Positions 27,498 to 37,555 of a stretch of DNA of 64,000 nucleotides are shown here, piece after piece. Where the stretch lies: NCBI RefSeq assembly GCF_001038625.1, contig NZ_CP011803.1, positions 2,976,001 through 3,040,000 on the forward strand. The letters run 5' to 3'. Made by a program: the position numbers and the translations under genes. The notes under the pieces were generated by a model. That model was not told the DNA's origin and did no database searches. It saw only the letters and a program-made list of their open reading frames with translations. Source of the stretch: Clostridium carboxidivorans P7. Lineage in GTDB: Bacteria; Bacillota; Clostridia; Clostridiales; Clostridiaceae. Every line of letters starts with the position of its first letter. The first letter of the stretch is position 1.

Positions 27498-28538
27498 TTG
27501 AATTCCTTATTTAAAAAATCTATTTTAGCATTAACAATGTCTATAGTATTCACTACTACGGCATATGCTGAACCAGTTGAAAACAATGCTAATAATGGAA
27601 ACTCTACTGTAGAAAATTTACTGATTAACATTGAAAAACTTGATAATGAAATAGAAACCGTAATGAAACAAACGGACGATAATAATAAACAAATAGTTGC
27701 TACTGAAGCAAGTATTAAGACTACTGAAAAAGAACTTCAAGATGCTGAATCAAATCTTAATAATCAGAAGGATATTTTTAACAAAAGAGTAAAATCAATG
27801 TACATAAATGGATTTGATAGTTATTTAAATGTACTTCTTCAATCTAAAGATATTGGAGATTTACTTTCAAACACTGATACACTTGTAAGATTAATAAATC
27901 TAAATGAAAATACTATTAATAAGTACAAGCAGAATAAAGACTTAGTAAGTACTAAAAAGGATGCTTTAGTTTCAAAAAATAATACATTACATGCATTAAA
28001 AACTGATAATGAAAAAAAGCTAGCTCAATTAAATAGTGCCAAAGAATCTGAGCAAAAACTTTTAATTGAAGCTCAAGCTGCACAAAATTCATATTCTGTT
28101 AATGATGAAGCAGCCCTGTCGGATGCTTTCAAATATCTTAACAGTATAAAGGGTAAAGCTTCCTCAACTTCTCCTTCTGACATAGATTCAGTTATGGCTT
28201 ATGCTGCGAGTTTTTTAGGAACTCCATATGTATGGGGTGGAACCTCTCCAAAACCAGGCTTTGATTGCTCTGGTTTCACACAATATGTGTGTTCACATTT
28301 TGGAGTATCCATTGGTAGAACTACTTATGACCAAATAAATGATGGTACAGAAGTACCTAGAAGCTCTTTAAAACCTGGAGATTTAATTTTCTTTGGAACT
28401 GCCAGTGATCCTCATCATGTAGGTATGTATATAGGTTTTGGAGCATATATTCATGCACCACATACAGGAGATGTTATTAAAATTTCCCCTTTAAACAGGA
28501 GTGATTACTTAACTGCAAGGAGAGTTCTTAGTAAGTAA
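27498..28538 (+). CDS. Secreted NlpC/P60 peptidoglycan endopeptidase
   Basis: 346 residues from a TTG start eight bases after AGGAG. It has a signal peptide ending near TTTAYA, then about 170 residues of coiled coil (EKLDNEIETVMKQTDDNN and following), a Ser/Thr linker, and a C-terminal NlpC/P60 domain with GFDCSGF (Cys257 as nucleophile), the His of PHHVGMYIG and YIHAPHTGD. It should cut stem peptides of the wall, with the coiled coil acting as a regulatory or anchoring element as in CwlO/PcsB-type hydrolases. Transcribed alone and ended by a strong terminator. Confidence 0.93.
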   Translation: MNSLFKKSILALTMSIVFTTTAYAEPVENNANNGNSTVENLLINIEKLDNEIETVMKQTDDNNKQIVATEASIKTTEKELQDAESNLNNQKDIFNKRVKSMYINGFDSYLNVLLQSKDIGDLLSNTDTLVRLINLNENTINKYKQNKDLVSTKKDALVSKNNTLHALKTDNEKKLAQLNSAKESEQKLLIEAQAAQNSYSVNDEAALSDAFKYLNSIKGKASSTSPSDIDSVMAYAASFLGTPYVWGGTSPKPGFDCSGFTQYVCSHFGVSIGRTTYDQINDGTEVPRSSLKPGDLIFFGTASDPHHVGMYIGFGAYIHAPHTGDVIKISPLNRSDYLTARRVLSK

Positions 28539-28615
28539 CTTATTTGCTTTAAGCATTCTACTAAAAGTTAAATGAATAATATAAAAGATGTGTTACTATA
28601 TTATGACCTTAAATT

Positions 28616-28662
28616 GGGCAAGTTTATTGAAATTCTTTCAATAAACTTGCCCTTTACTTTTT
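28616..28662 (+). terminator. Terminator after the NlpC/P60 gene
   Basis: Long hairpin GGGCAAGTTTATTGAA / TTCAATAAACTTGCCC followed by a T-rich tail. The remaining bases up to 28876 are AT-rich leader with AGAGGTG before the next ATG and no other clear element. Confidence 0.9.
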
Positions 28663-28876
28663 TGAGAGGACAATTCTCATCTATAATTTAAGTTTATAGT
28701 TAAAGCATAAAACATTTAGATTTGAAATACATAATATACTAATCTCGAATTTAATTTATAATATACATGTTCAAGAAAACTTACTTATATTAATATTAAT
28801 GGTAAGTTAATCATACAAATTGTATAATTTACAAATATAAGAAGGTTTTAATTTTAATAAAAAGAGGTGTATATAA

Positions 28877-29941
28877 ATGCAATATGATGAAATGACTCCT
28901 AAAGAAAGGGCAGCAGCTATAAATTCTGGAAAACCATTTGATCGAATTCAATGCTGTCCATTAATGGGGGAAGTAGGCGCAAAATTTATAGGTGTAAAAA
29001 TAAGCAAACTTTGTTTTGATTATAAGTTAATGGTGGATACAGAAATAAATTCTTACAAAACATTTGGTTTTGATGGTGCTGGTATTGGTCCAAATTTATT
29101 TGGCATTGCAGAAGCTATGGGTACAACCTTAGCTTACCCTGACAATGATATGCCATATATAGACATACCATTTTTAAAAAATTATGATGATATAAAAAAA
29201 CTTATTCCTGTAAATCCACATAAGGATGGCAGATTACCATTATTTTTAGAAGCTTGTAAAATAATTAATGAAAAAATAGGTTCTGAAGTTGGAGTTTCAA
29301 GTGGTCTTGGCGGCCCTTTCACCACTGCAGCTTCTTTAAGAGGAACTGATGTTTTTTTAAGGGATATTATAAAAAATCCTGAGTGGGTACATAAACTTTT
29401 GGAAATTTCCACTGAAAGCATATTTAACTACATTGATGCTGTCAGTGACATAGGTGTAAAGCCAAGCCTTGCAGAACCTGTTGCTTCACTTACTGTCATA
29501 AGTCCAAAACAATTTAGAACTTTTGTAAAACCATATTTAAAAAAATGTGTTGATAAAATAATTGAACGCTGGGGAAGTGGTCCGTCTATTCACATCTGTG
29601 GTAATACAAAAGGAATATGGGAGGATATAGCAGATACAGGTGCTCAAGTAATTAGTGTTGATAACGTAGTTGATATGGAAGAGGTAAAAAACTCAGTTGG
29701 TAATAGGTCAATAATAATGGGTAATGTTAAACCGATTGATACAGTATGTTTTGGAGGAAAAGAAGAAATTTTTAATGAAGTAAAAGAATGTATTAAAAAA
29801 TCATATGATAGTCCAAAAGGATTTATCTTAAGTACAGGCTGTAAAATTCCTATGAAAACCTCAAAAGAAAACGTGGAACTATTTATGCAGGCCGCAAGGA
29901 CGTATGGTAAATATCCTATTAATCCTAAAATTTTAGATTAA
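28877..29941 (+). CDS. UroD-family corrinoid methyltransferase with intact zinc motif
   Basis: 354 residues of the uroporphyrinogen-decarboxylase-fold methyltransferase family (MtaA/MtbA/CmuA-like). The zinc ligands H239-x-C241 (IHICGNT) and C322 (STGCKIP) are present, unlike in the paralog at 21975-23087. It should transfer a methyl group between a corrinoid protein and a thiol or other acceptor, or from a methylated substrate. It stands alone between two terminators; the lone corrinoid protein at 9618-10274 is a possible partner. Substrate unknown. Confidence 0.87.
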   Translation: MQYDEMTPKERAAAINSGKPFDRIQCCPLMGEVGAKFIGVKISKLCFDYKLMVDTEINSYKTFGFDGAGIGPNLFGIAEAMGTTLAYPDNDMPYIDIPFLKNYDDIKKLIPVNPHKDGRLPLFLEACKIINEKIGSEVGVSSGLGGPFTTAASLRGTDVFLRDIIKNPEWVHKLLEISTESIFNYIDAVSDIGVKPSLAEPVASLTVISPKQFRTFVKPYLKKCVDKIIERWGSGPSIHICGNTKGIWEDIADTGAQVISVDNVVDMEEVKNSVGNRSIIMGNVKPIDTVCFGGKEEIFNEVKECIKKSYDSPKGFILSTGCKIPMKTSKENVELFMQAARTYGKYPINPKILD

Positions 29942-29984
29942 TCCTGTAAACTAAAGTATAATTATTATCTATATAAAAAATAAA

Positions 29985-30028
29985 AAGGTGCTGCCTCACA
30001 TGAAAATTCTATTGTGAGACAGCACCTT
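29985..30028. terminator. Bidirectional terminator between methyltransferase and metQ
   Basis: Hairpin AAGGTGCTGCCTCACA / TGTGAGACAGCACCTT with T/A tracts on both sides; it can end both the plus-strand methyltransferase and the minus-strand met transporter transcripts. Confidence 0.88.
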
Positions 30029-30069
30029 CTTATTCTTATAATATGATAACTTTTTACTTTAACAACAAA

Positions 30070-30894
30070 CTAGAATAGAGGTATCAATGTTCCTTTTGCT
30101 TTCTTTTTTAATAATTCTTTAATTCCTTCTGTTCTATATGCATCATTTAAATCTTTAACCCATTTTTTATTTTCATTACCGTTTTTCACAACAACTCCAA
30201 CTGCATATGTTTCATTATCTTTTGGACTTGCAATATATTTAGATGCATCTAAACCTGCATTTACCATATGAGTAGCTGCTAGCAAAATACAATCTACATC
30301 CTTCAAAGATTGTGGAAGTGTTTGCATGTCTGCTTCTATGAATTTAAATTTCTTTGGATTAACAGCAGCATTATCTTTAACATCATAAATTGATGGTGAT
30401 TTTTTATCAGCAGGAAGTTTTATCAATCCAATTTCGTTTAATAAATTCAAACCTCTTGACTGATTTGTAGCATCATTGCAAAGACCAATAGTAGCTCCAT
30501 CTGGAAGTTCCTTATAGTCTTTATACTTACTAGAGTACATGCCAAAAACAGGAGCCCAAAGTTTAGGCTTAACCATAACAAAATTTGTCTTATTAGATTT
30601 ATTGTAATTTTGTAAGTATGGTTCATGCTGATATATGTTTGCATCAATGCTTCCTTCACCTAAAGCAGTATCTGGTCCAATACTATCATTAAAAGTAACA
30701 ACTTTAACATCATAACCCTTCTGTTTAAGTGCTTTAGCTGCTTCATTTCCATAATCTAGAGAATCTGCTCTCATTCCAATTTTGATTGACTTCTTTTCAT
30801 CTGATGAACTACTTGTAGCATTACTTTTTCCGCATGCTGTCATTGATGTTGTAATCACCAACATACATAACATTAACTTCATAAATTTTTTCAT
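30070..30894 (-). CDS. metQ: Methionine ABC transporter substrate-binding lipoprotein
   Basis: 274 residues with a lipoprotein signal and lipobox MTACG, then an NlpA/MetQ domain (IKIGMRADSLDYGNEAAKAL, EGSIDANIYQHEPYLQNYN, ATIGLCNDATNQSRGL). It captures methionine or a derivative outside the membrane for MetNI. It is the last gene of metNIQ. Length is normal for the family. The substrate could also be a related thioether. Confidence 0.9.
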   Translation of the reverse strand: MKKFMKLMLCMLVITTSMTACGKSNATSSSSDEKKSIKIGMRADSLDYGNEAAKALKQKGYDVKVVTFNDSIGPDTALGEGSIDANIYQHEPYLQNYNKSNKTNFVMVKPKLWAPVFGMYSSKYKDYKELPDGATIGLCNDATNQSRGLNLLNEIGLIKLPADKKSPSIYDVKDNAAVNPKKFKFIEADMQTLPQSLKDVDCILLAATHMVNAGLDASKYIASPKDNETYAVGVVVKNGNENKKWVKDLNDAYRTEGIKELLKKKAKGTLIPLF

Positions 30895-30956
30895 AAGTTT
30901 TCCCCCTCAAAAATAAAATTTGTATAGATAAATAGATTAATTAAAAATATAATATG

Positions 30957-31619
30957 CTATTTCAATTTTTTATAAAGCGTATCACCACCATATTGAATTA
31001 AACATACTAATACAATTAATACTACAACTATTGAATACATAATTTTCTGGTTAAAATTTTGATAGCCGTGAGTTAAAGCTACTGCACCTAAACCTCCAGC
31101 TCCAATTGCTCCTGCCATTGCTGTTGCACCTAACAAGTTTATTATAGCTAAGCTCATACCTGAAATTATCGAAGGTAATGCTTCAACTAACATTACGTTG
31201 AAAATAATCTGCTTGTTTGAAGCACCAAAGGATTTTGCAGCTTCAATAAGTGCTGGATCTACTTCTTTAAAACTACTTTGAAAAATACGGGCAATAAATG
31301 GTGTAATTGCCGTTGTCAATGGAACAATAGCTGCTTCCTGCCCTATAGAGCTTCCAGTAATAATTCTTGTTAAAGGAATAATAGAAATCATCAATATAAC
31401 AAATGGAAAAGAACGAATTACATTCACTACAGTATCCAATACTCTATGAATAAATTTATTAGGCTGAAGCCCATTGTCATCACAGATTACCAGAATTATT
31501 CCCACGAAAAAACCTAAAAAGATTCCCAGCATACCTGATATAAAAACCATTCTTACAGTTTCCCCGAGTGCTGGTAAAATCAACATATTAATAATTTCAG
31601 TTAATGTATAATCGCTCAA
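30957..31619 (-). CDS. metI: Methionine ABC transporter permease
   Basis: 220 residues with five to six membrane helices and the MetI coupling motif LIEAAKSFGASNKQIIFNVMLVEALP; FPFVILMISIIPLTR and GAIGAGGLGAVALTHGYQ are family marks. It overlaps metN by four bases (stop/start overlap), as is usual in this operon. Confidence 0.93.
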   Translation of the reverse strand: MSDYTLTEIINMLILPALGETVRMVFISGMLGIFLGFFVGIILVICDDNGLQPNKFIHRVLDTVVNVIRSFPFVILMISIIPLTRIITGSSIGQEAAIVPLTTAITPFIARIFQSSFKEVDPALIEAAKSFGASNKQIIFNVMLVEALPSIISGMSLAIINLLGATAMAGAIGAGGLGAVALTHGYQNFNQKIMYSIVVVLIVLVCLIQYGGDTLYKKLK

Positions 31620-32608
31620 TTTCTCACCTCATTTCCATCATTTTTAATTTCAATCCATTCTACTTTATTTTTATCTAAATAATTAGTAACTAAATTAAAA
31701 TCACTATCATCTATATTTATAACAAAAGTAGATAATTTATCATTTCTATATGATTGAGTAGAACTTTCCATAATAGAAAATTTAATATTCAATTCATTTA
31801 CGATTCTAACAATTAATTCTGAACCTTCTAATTTTGCCACACTATACATAAATCGTATATTTCTGCCTTTTTCCGGCAATATACTATTTTCAACTCCTAT
31901 TAAACGTTTTAAAGCCGGTGGCTGATTTAAAAATATATCCTTAACTGTTCCTTGAGAAGCTATTTTGCCGTTTTCTAAAATAGATATTTTATTACAAATT
32001 CTTTGAATAACAGACATTTCATGAGTAACTAATACTATGGTAATTCCAATTTTTTTATTTATATCACTTAATAAGTCTAATATAGAGTTTGTTGTACTAG
32101 GATCAAGCGCCGAAGTTGCTTCATCACATAACAAAATGTTTGGATTCATGGTCAAAGCTCTTGCAATTGCAACTCTTTGCTTCTGACCACCACTCAAGTT
32201 TCTTGGCCTTGCTCCAGCTTTATCTTTTAGCTCCACCAGTTCAAGCAATTCATTAACCTTACTGTCAATTTCCTTTTTTGAATATTTCCAGCATCTCATA
32301 GGCAAAGCAATATTATCATAAATACTCTTTCTCTCTAATAAAGAAAAATGCTGAAAAATCATACCAACATTTTTTCTAAATTCTTTTATCTGCTTTGTAT
32401 TTAAATCTTTAACTTCATAACCATTAACCTTCATGCTTCCATCCTGATAATCCGTTAAACCGTTAATGCATCTCAAAAGTGTTGACTTTCCAGCTCCACT
32501 CCTACCAACAAGACCATAAACATCTCCTTTTTCAATTTTAAAATTAATATCTTCTAATACAACATTTTTATTTTCATAAACTTTTTTCAATCCAGTTGCA
32601 GTTATCAA
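31616..32608 (-). CDS. metN: Methionine ABC transporter ATP-binding protein
   Basis: 330 residues from a TTG start (GGGGAAGAG upstream). ABC motifs: Walker A GRSGAGKST, signature LSGGQKQR, Walker B ILLCDEATSALDP, switch VTHEM. The C-terminal 90 residues form the NIL domain that senses cytoplasmic methionine in MetN proteins. Unlike the other sulfur genes here, its leader (32609-32700) shows no S-box, so feedback may rest on the NIL domain alone. Confidence 0.93.
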   Translation of the reverse strand: MITATGLKKVYENKNVVLEDINFKIEKGDVYGLVGRSGAGKSTLLRCINGLTDYQDGSMKVNGYEVKDLNTKQIKEFRKNVGMIFQHFSLLERKSIYDNIALPMRCWKYSKKEIDSKVNELLELVELKDKAGARPRNLSGGQKQRVAIARALTMNPNILLCDEATSALDPSTTNSILDLLSDINKKIGITIVLVTHEMSVIQRICNKISILENGKIASQGTVKDIFLNQPPALKRLIGVENSILPEKGRNIRFMYSVAKLEGSELIVRIVNELNIKFSIMESSTQSYRNDKLSTFVINIDDSDFNLVTNYLDKNKVEWIEIKNDGNEVRN

Positions 32609-33231
32609 AATATCTCTTCCCCTTATTTATTAAATTTTATAATTATAGCAACAAATAAACTACGCAATAATCAACAAGTTCTGTTTAGATTGATTGTCCA
32701 CAATTTGATGCAAAAAAATAACGGTTTAGCAAATATTTACTTTCAATATGAGCATCAGTAAACATTCTGTGCCGCTTTAAATTTTTTTAAATGTTGATTC
32801 CTATAACAGTAAAACAGCTTAATTGCTTCAAATTTTGACACAATTTTCACATATATAATTTTAACTCTTATAATTACCAAAATCAAATATTAAAATATTA
32901 TGCATCAACGTCATTCTATTATAATTTTTTATACACTAACAGTAACCTTATTTTTTTATAGAATAGCATTTAAAAATTTCACACTTAATGTTTAATTAAA
33001 TTATATAGCTATTTTTGAACATCATTTTTACATTTTATTGTAATATTTATGAATTTTTTAATCTTTTCATGAATATTATTTAATAGTGCACTTATGAAAT
33101 TATCTATTAAATTCTGAATTTTCAAGCATATATAAATCTTAAGGAGGTGTTAATAACATTTTGCACATGATTATAAAGTGATTAATAATCTGTTTTAAAA
33201 ATTATTAATTAATTTTATGAGGGGGATTAAA
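32609..33231. other. Intergenic region between metN and the APC permease
   Basis: 622 bases, very AT-rich, holding the divergent promoters of metNIQ and the permease. I see no S-box, T-box or hairpin of note. AAGGAGGTG at 33141-33149 is followed only by a few codons, so it is either a vestigial ribosome site or a very short leader peptide. Confidence 0.5.
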
Positions 33232-34620
33232 ATGAATAAGGATAATACTGGCCTAAATGAAGAACTTCACCGTGGTCTAGAAGAGAGACATATTCAACTT
33301 ATGGCTCTTGGTGGTGCAATTGGTGTTGGCTTATTCCTTGGATCCGCATCAGCTATTAAAACAGCCGGTCCTTCACTTCTATTAGCTTATGCTGGTGGTG
33401 GAGCTATTTTATTCTTTATTATGCGTGCACTTGGAGAGATAGCAGTTGAACATCCTGTTGCAGGTTCCTTTAGCGCTTACGCCAATGAATTTATTGGCCC
33501 TCTTGCTGGATATTTGACTGGATGGACCTATTGGTTTATGTGGATTGTTACTTGTATGGCTGAAGTTACCGCAGTAGGTGTTTATGTTAATTTCTGGTTC
33601 CCAACTATCCCTCAATGGGTATCAGCCCTTGGTGCTGTTGTTATAATGTCTATAGTAAATTTAACAGCAGTTAAAGCCTTTGGAGAATTCGAATTCTGGT
33701 TCGCACTTATAAAAGTTGTTACTATTGTTATTATGATTGTTATAGGAATAATTATGATTGTTACTGGATTAGGTAATGCAGGAAAACCTACTGGTATATC
33801 AAACTTATGGAGTCATGGAGGATTTTTCCCTCAAGGAATAAAAGGTACAGTTATGGCCTTACAAATGGTTACATTTGCCTTTATAGGAATTGAACTTATA
33901 GGAGTTACAGCCGGTGAAGCAAAGAATCCTCAAAAAACTATACCATCAGCTATTAATAAGGTTTTCTACAGAATATTGATATTCTACGTAGGAGCATTAT
34001 TTGTAATTATGTCACTATATCCTTGGGATCAAATAGGAACCTTAGGAAGTCCATTTGTTTTAACATTTAGCAAATTAGGAATTGTAGCAGCAGCAGGTAT
34101 TATAAACTTCGTTGTATTAACTGCAGCTTTATCTTCTTGCAATAGTGGTATTTTCACTACAGGTCGTATGCTTTACAATCTTTCATTACAAGGTTCAGCA
34201 CCAAAATCCTTTGGAAAACTTAGTAAATCGCAAGTTCCTAGTAATGCAATTCTAATTTCTGCATTTTTCATGCTTATAGGTGTTTTTCTTAATTATATCA
34301 TTCCAGCTAAAGTATTTGCTTATGTTACAAGTATTGCAACCTTCGCAGGAATTTTTGCTTGGTTTATAATATTACTAGCTCAAATGAAATTTAGAAAATC
34401 TCTTGCTCCTGAAGAAGCAAAAAAATTAAAGTTCCCTATGAAGGGATATCCTTATGCAAACTACATTAGTATGGCATTTCTAATATTTGTACTTGTAGTT
34501 ATGTGCTTAAGTCCAGATACTTTAATAGCAGTTATTGTAGGACCAATTTGGCTTATAATATTAGTTGCTTTCTACTATGGAAAAGGAATGAATAAACATA
34601 ACAATACTAAGTCTGAGTAA
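33232..34620 (+). CDS. APC-family amino acid permease
   Basis: 462 residues from the ATG at 33232 (GGGGG upstream; the longer frame starts inside the ribosome site). It has twelve membrane helices of the amino acid transporter family: LEERHIQLMALGGAIGVGLFLGSA at the N-terminus, FIGIELIGVTAGEAKNP after helix 6, and SSCNSGIFTTGRMLYNLS. Nearest by pattern to the GABA/proline/asparagine permease group; the substrate cannot be fixed. It is the intact paralog of the broken permease at 40993-41930. Confidence 0.9.
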   Translation: MNKDNTGLNEELHRGLEERHIQLMALGGAIGVGLFLGSASAIKTAGPSLLLAYAGGGAILFFIMRALGEIAVEHPVAGSFSAYANEFIGPLAGYLTGWTYWFMWIVTCMAEVTAVGVYVNFWFPTIPQWVSALGAVVIMSIVNLTAVKAFGEFEFWFALIKVVTIVIMIVIGIIMIVTGLGNAGKPTGISNLWSHGGFFPQGIKGTVMALQMVTFAFIGIELIGVTAGEAKNPQKTIPSAINKVFYRILIFYVGALFVIMSLYPWDQIGTLGSPFVLTFSKLGIVAAAGIINFVVLTAALSSCNSGIFTTGRMLYNLSLQGSAPKSFGKLSKSQVPSNAILISAFFMLIGVFLNYIIPAKVFAYVTSIATFAGIFAWFIILLAQMKFRKSLAPEEAKKLKFPMKGYPYANYISMAFLIFVLVVMCLSPDTLIAVIVGPIWLIILVAFYYGKGMNKHNNTKSE

Positions 34621-34632
34621 TTCAACTTTTTC

Positions 34633-34671
34633 AGAGGACAGAGGACAATTGTCCTCTGTCAATTGTCCTCT
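34633..34671. repeat. Nested inverted repeat around AGAGGACAATTGTCCTCT
   Basis: A perfect 18-base palindrome (34640-34657) flanked by a further AGAGGAC on the left and GTCCTCT on the right, so two nested hairpins are possible. It lies between the permease stop and the terminator. Confidence 0.7.
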
Positions 34672-34726
34672 AAAAAAATGTTTAGCTTTTAAATTTTTAT
34701 AATTTAAAAGCTAAACATTTTTTTTA
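34672..34726. terminator. Bidirectional terminator between permease and LytTR gene
   Basis: Perfect hairpin AAATGTTTAGCTTTTAAATT and mirror copy with A/T tracts on both sides. The last codons of the minus-strand response regulator gene lie inside it. Confidence 0.9.
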
Positions 34727-35447
34727 GCATCTCGTATCTTTCATGAGTAATAAGAGCATCCTTATCTGTATTTTTTAGTTTCACTATATAAGTCCATCTT
34801 CCATAAGGATATATTTTATTAATCATGGACAAATTGATAATATAAGACTTGTGGCTTCTAAAAAACACTGCTTTATCTAGCCTTTCTTCTAATTCACTCA
34901 TACCTTCAGAAGTAATATAGGAATTATCAATTGTGTATATAACCGTATTTCTATCCTCTCTTTGTATAATCACTATATCCTTCATATCTATGAAACTTAT
35001 ACCATCTTTATTCCTTATTAGTATTTTATCTAATCCCTTTTCGTGGCGGATTATTTTATACATATTTTCTTCGCTTTGAACATCATTTAAAGTTTTTATT
35101 CGATTTAAAGTTTGATAAATTCTATCTAACTTAAAAGGCTTTACAATATAATCAAAGGCATAAAGTTGAAATGCATCAGACATATATGCGTCATGTGCTG
35201 TAACAAAAATAATTATAGTTCTTGGATTTATATCCATTATTCTTTTTGCACATTCCACTCCATTCAATTTTGGCATTTCCACATCTAAAAATATAATTTC
35301 AGGATGTTTTTCCTCTACAAAGGAGAGAACAGCTTCTCCATCAGCTGCCTCTCCTACTAATTTAAATCCTTCTATTTTTTCAATGGCCTTTTTTAACACC
35401 ATTCTCATGCCTTCTTCATCGTCTCCAATGAAAACTTTAAGCTCCAA
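34704..35447 (-). CDS. LytTR-family response regulator
   Basis: 247 residues from a TTG start (AGGTGGTG upstream; overlapping the end of the previous gene's ribosome region). It has a receiver domain with the acidic pair D9-D10, phospho-acceptor D55 (IIFLDVEMPK), VTAHD and YIVKPF; the C-terminal 100 residues are a LytTR DNA-binding domain (IVIIQREDRNTVIYT, FFRSHKSYIINLS). The likely kinase is the GHKL protein at 37556-38416 in the same direction. Targets unknown. Confidence 0.92.
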   Translation of the reverse strand: MELKVFIGDDEEGMRMVLKKAIEKIEGFKLVGEAADGEAVLSFVEEKHPEIIFLDVEMPKLNGVECAKRIMDINPRTIIIFVTAHDAYMSDAFQLYAFDYIVKPFKLDRIYQTLNRIKTLNDVQSEENMYKIIRHEKGLDKILIRNKDGISFIDMKDIVIIQREDRNTVIYTIDNSYITSEGMSELEERLDKAVFFRSHKSYIINLSMINKIYPYGRWTYIVKLKNTDKDALITHERYEMLKKMFSF

Positions 35448-35451
35448 TAAA

Positions 35452-35862
35452 TCACCACCTTCTTCTTCTTCTTTTTGCTCTAGGTTTACCCAATATCTCT
35501 GAATATACTATGGCTTGCATAATATTTTCTTCTTTTAGTTCTAAATTCATTGTTGTTCTTTCTTGTTCTAATTTCTTTTTTAATTCTTGAGCTTTAGCTT
35601 TTTCATATTCTATATTTCTTTGAAGTTCTGCCTTTTCACTATCTTCTATATCATATGAAAAATTTGAATTCTTTTGTGTATTTTTTTGTAAATTATTTCC
35701 TTTTAACCAATCATAATTATCCTTACTAACATTATTATCAAAAATATTACCTTTAGTTTCATTAGTCACTTTTCTTGCTTTTTCACTGGAGGCTTTTATA
35801 ATATCTTTCAAGACTTTTCCTGAATCACAAATAATCTCCACCAAATTATCAAAATCAGTCAT
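35452..35862 (-). CDS. Small coiled-coil protein with basic tail, unknown
   Basis: 136 residues, not recognised. The first 30 residues are mildly hydrophobic and helical, the middle is Asn/Lys-rich and probably disordered, and residues about 75-120 form a charged coiled coil (KAELQRNIEYEKAKAQELKK). It ends in a run of five Arg and a Trp. It starts 6 bases after floA and stops 4 bases before the response regulator start, so it is co-translated with both. The coiled coil and basic tail suggest a membrane-surface or nucleic-acid contact, possibly as a FloA partner. Confidence 0.7.
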   Translation of the reverse strand: MTDFDNLVEIICDSGKVLKDIIKASSEKARKVTNETKGNIFDNNVSKDNYDWLKGNNLQKNTQKNSNFSYDIEDSEKAELQRNIEYEKAKAQELKKKLEQERTTMNLELKEENIMQAIVYSEILGKPRAKRRRRRW

Positions 35863-35868
35863 AATATT

Positions 35869-36861
35869 TTACTCCTTAACATCATTAGGATTGCCATATG
35901 AGGTCTTTTTATCTTTTTTATCGCCAACTTTAGATATAGATTCTCTCATTCTTGTATCTGATATTACATTTTGCATATCATAATAATCCATTACTCCTAA
36001 TTTTCCTTCTCTTAAAGCTTGAGCCATAGCTCTTGGTACTTCTGCTTCTGCTTCCACTACCGCAGCTCTCATTTCCTGCTCTCTTGCTACTGCCATAGCT
36101 CTTCTTTCTTCTGCTTTTGCCTGGGCAATATTTTTATCTGCTTCTGCTTGAAGGGTTTGAAGTTGTGCTCCTATATTTCTTCCAACATCTACATCAGCAA
36201 TATCTATAGATAGTATTTCAAAGGCAGTACCTGCATCCAATCCTTTTGCTAAAACTGTTTTAGATATAGCATCTGGATTTTCCAAAACTTCTTTATGTGA
36301 AGTAGATGTACCAACTGTAGTTACAATACCTTCTCCAACTCTAGCAATTACTGTAGCTTCACCAGCTCCACCTATTAATCTTTCTAAGTTTGCCCTTACT
36401 GTTACTCTTGCTTTTGCTAAAAGCTCAATTCCATCTTTTGCAACACCTGAAACATTAGGTGTTTCAATTACCTTTGGATTAACACTCATTTTTACAGCTT
36501 CAAGTACATCTCTACCTGCAAGATCTATTGCTGCTGCTCTTTCAAATGGTAATTTAAAATCTGCTCTATGAGCTGCAATAAGTGCATCCACTACTTGATC
36601 TACATTTCCACCAGCTAAATAGTGAGCTTCCAGTTGATTTACACTAACTTCCAAGCCTGCCTTTGTTGCTTTTATTAACGGAAAAACTATTCTTTTTGGT
36701 TGAACCCTTCTAAGTCTCATTCCCACTAAATTGAAAATACTTACCTTTACATTTGCAGCTAATGCTGAAATCCAAAGACCTACTGGTACAAAACTTAAAA
36801 ACAATGCTAAAAAAATTATAAGTATTCCTAAGAATACAACTACAGTAATAGGACCATTCAT
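35869..36861 (-). CDS. floA: Flotillin-like membrane scaffold protein
   Basis: 330 residues, the usual FloA length. An N-terminal membrane hairpin ([20 protein letters not shown]) is followed by a PHB/SPFH domain and a long Ala/Glu-rich coiled coil ([21 protein letters not shown]) typical of UPF0365/FloA. It organises membrane microdomains and affects fluidity and signalling proteins. As in Bacillus it follows an NfeD-type gene, but here the pair is placed between a histidine kinase and its regulator. Confidence 0.93.
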   Translation of the reverse strand: MNGPITVVVFLGILIIFLALFLSFVPVGLWISALAANVKVSIFNLVGMRLRRVQPKRIVFPLIKATKAGLEVSVNQLEAHYLAGGNVDQVVDALIAAHRADFKLPFERAAAIDLAGRDVLEAVKMSVNPKVIETPNVSGVAKDGIELLAKARVTVRANLERLIGGAGEATVIARVGEGIVTTVGTSTSHKEVLENPDAISKTVLAKGLDAGTAFEILSIDIADVDVGRNIGAQLQTLQAEADKNIAQAKAEERRAMAVAREQEMRAAVVEAEAEVPRAMAQALREGKLGVMDYYDMQNVISDTRMRESISKVGDKKDKKTSYGNPNDVKE

Positions 36862-36883
36862 AATATTTATTCCTCCTCATTTT

Positions 36884-37384
36884 CTAAAATATTTTTCTAA
36901 CTACAATTATTCTTCCTTCTACTTTTATAATCTTTACTTTTTCATCTTTTGGAATAAACTCTCCTTCTGAAACCACATCCATTTTTATGCCATTAAAATC
37001 TGCAATACCAGCTGGCCTCAAAATTGTAAGAGTAATTCCCTGCTGCCCCACAAAATATTGTAAATCCTCGGAGCCTGTATATCCAGTTTCTCTTTTTTGA
37101 GTTTCACGCAAAATCAGTATTTTTGAAAGTCTACCTTTAGTTGCAGATCGCAGAACTAAAGTAAGAGCTACTCCTAACACTGCAATGATGATACTAACTA
37201 AAATCAATGCTTCCATAATACTTTTCGCTGTTATTACTATGCCCATTATTAAAAATATAGCTCCGAAAATTCCTGGTATTCCAAATCCAGGATGAAACAT
37301 TTCTATAACTACCAGCAAAAATCCAAATGAAAAACACAATATGGCAATCCAACTTATAGTAGATAAAAAACTTACTAGCTCCAT
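36884..37384 (-). CDS. NfeD-family membrane protein
   Basis: 166 residues with about four membrane helices (FLSTISWIAILCFSFGFLLV, then FGIPGIFGAIFLIMG and ALILVSIIIAVLGVAL), then a C-terminal OB-fold domain of about 60 residues (GQQGITLTILRPAGIADFNG, IIKVEGRIIVVRKI). This is the short NfeD form that partners flotillins. It precedes floA by 22 bases. It lacks the N-terminal protease domain of long NfeD proteins. Confidence 0.9.
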   Translation of the reverse strand: MELVSFLSTISWIAILCFSFGFLLVVIEMFHPGFGIPGIFGAIFLIMGIVITAKSIMEALILVSIIIAVLGVALTLVLRSATKGRLSKILILRETQKRETGYTGSEDLQYFVGQQGITLTILRPAGIADFNGIKMDVVSEGEFIPKDEKVKIIKVEGRIIVVRKIF

Positions 37385-37555
37385 TTCTCCCTCCTCCTTT
37401 AATTGTAACTTCTGTGTATCTGTCTATACTAGTATAATACTTCTTACATGAATTAAAATGAATGCATAGTAGTCCAAAAATACATAATTCAGTTTAAAAT
37501 GTCATATTTCAAGTTTTACCTTATGACTCATCATATATCATATTGAAAACTTTAT

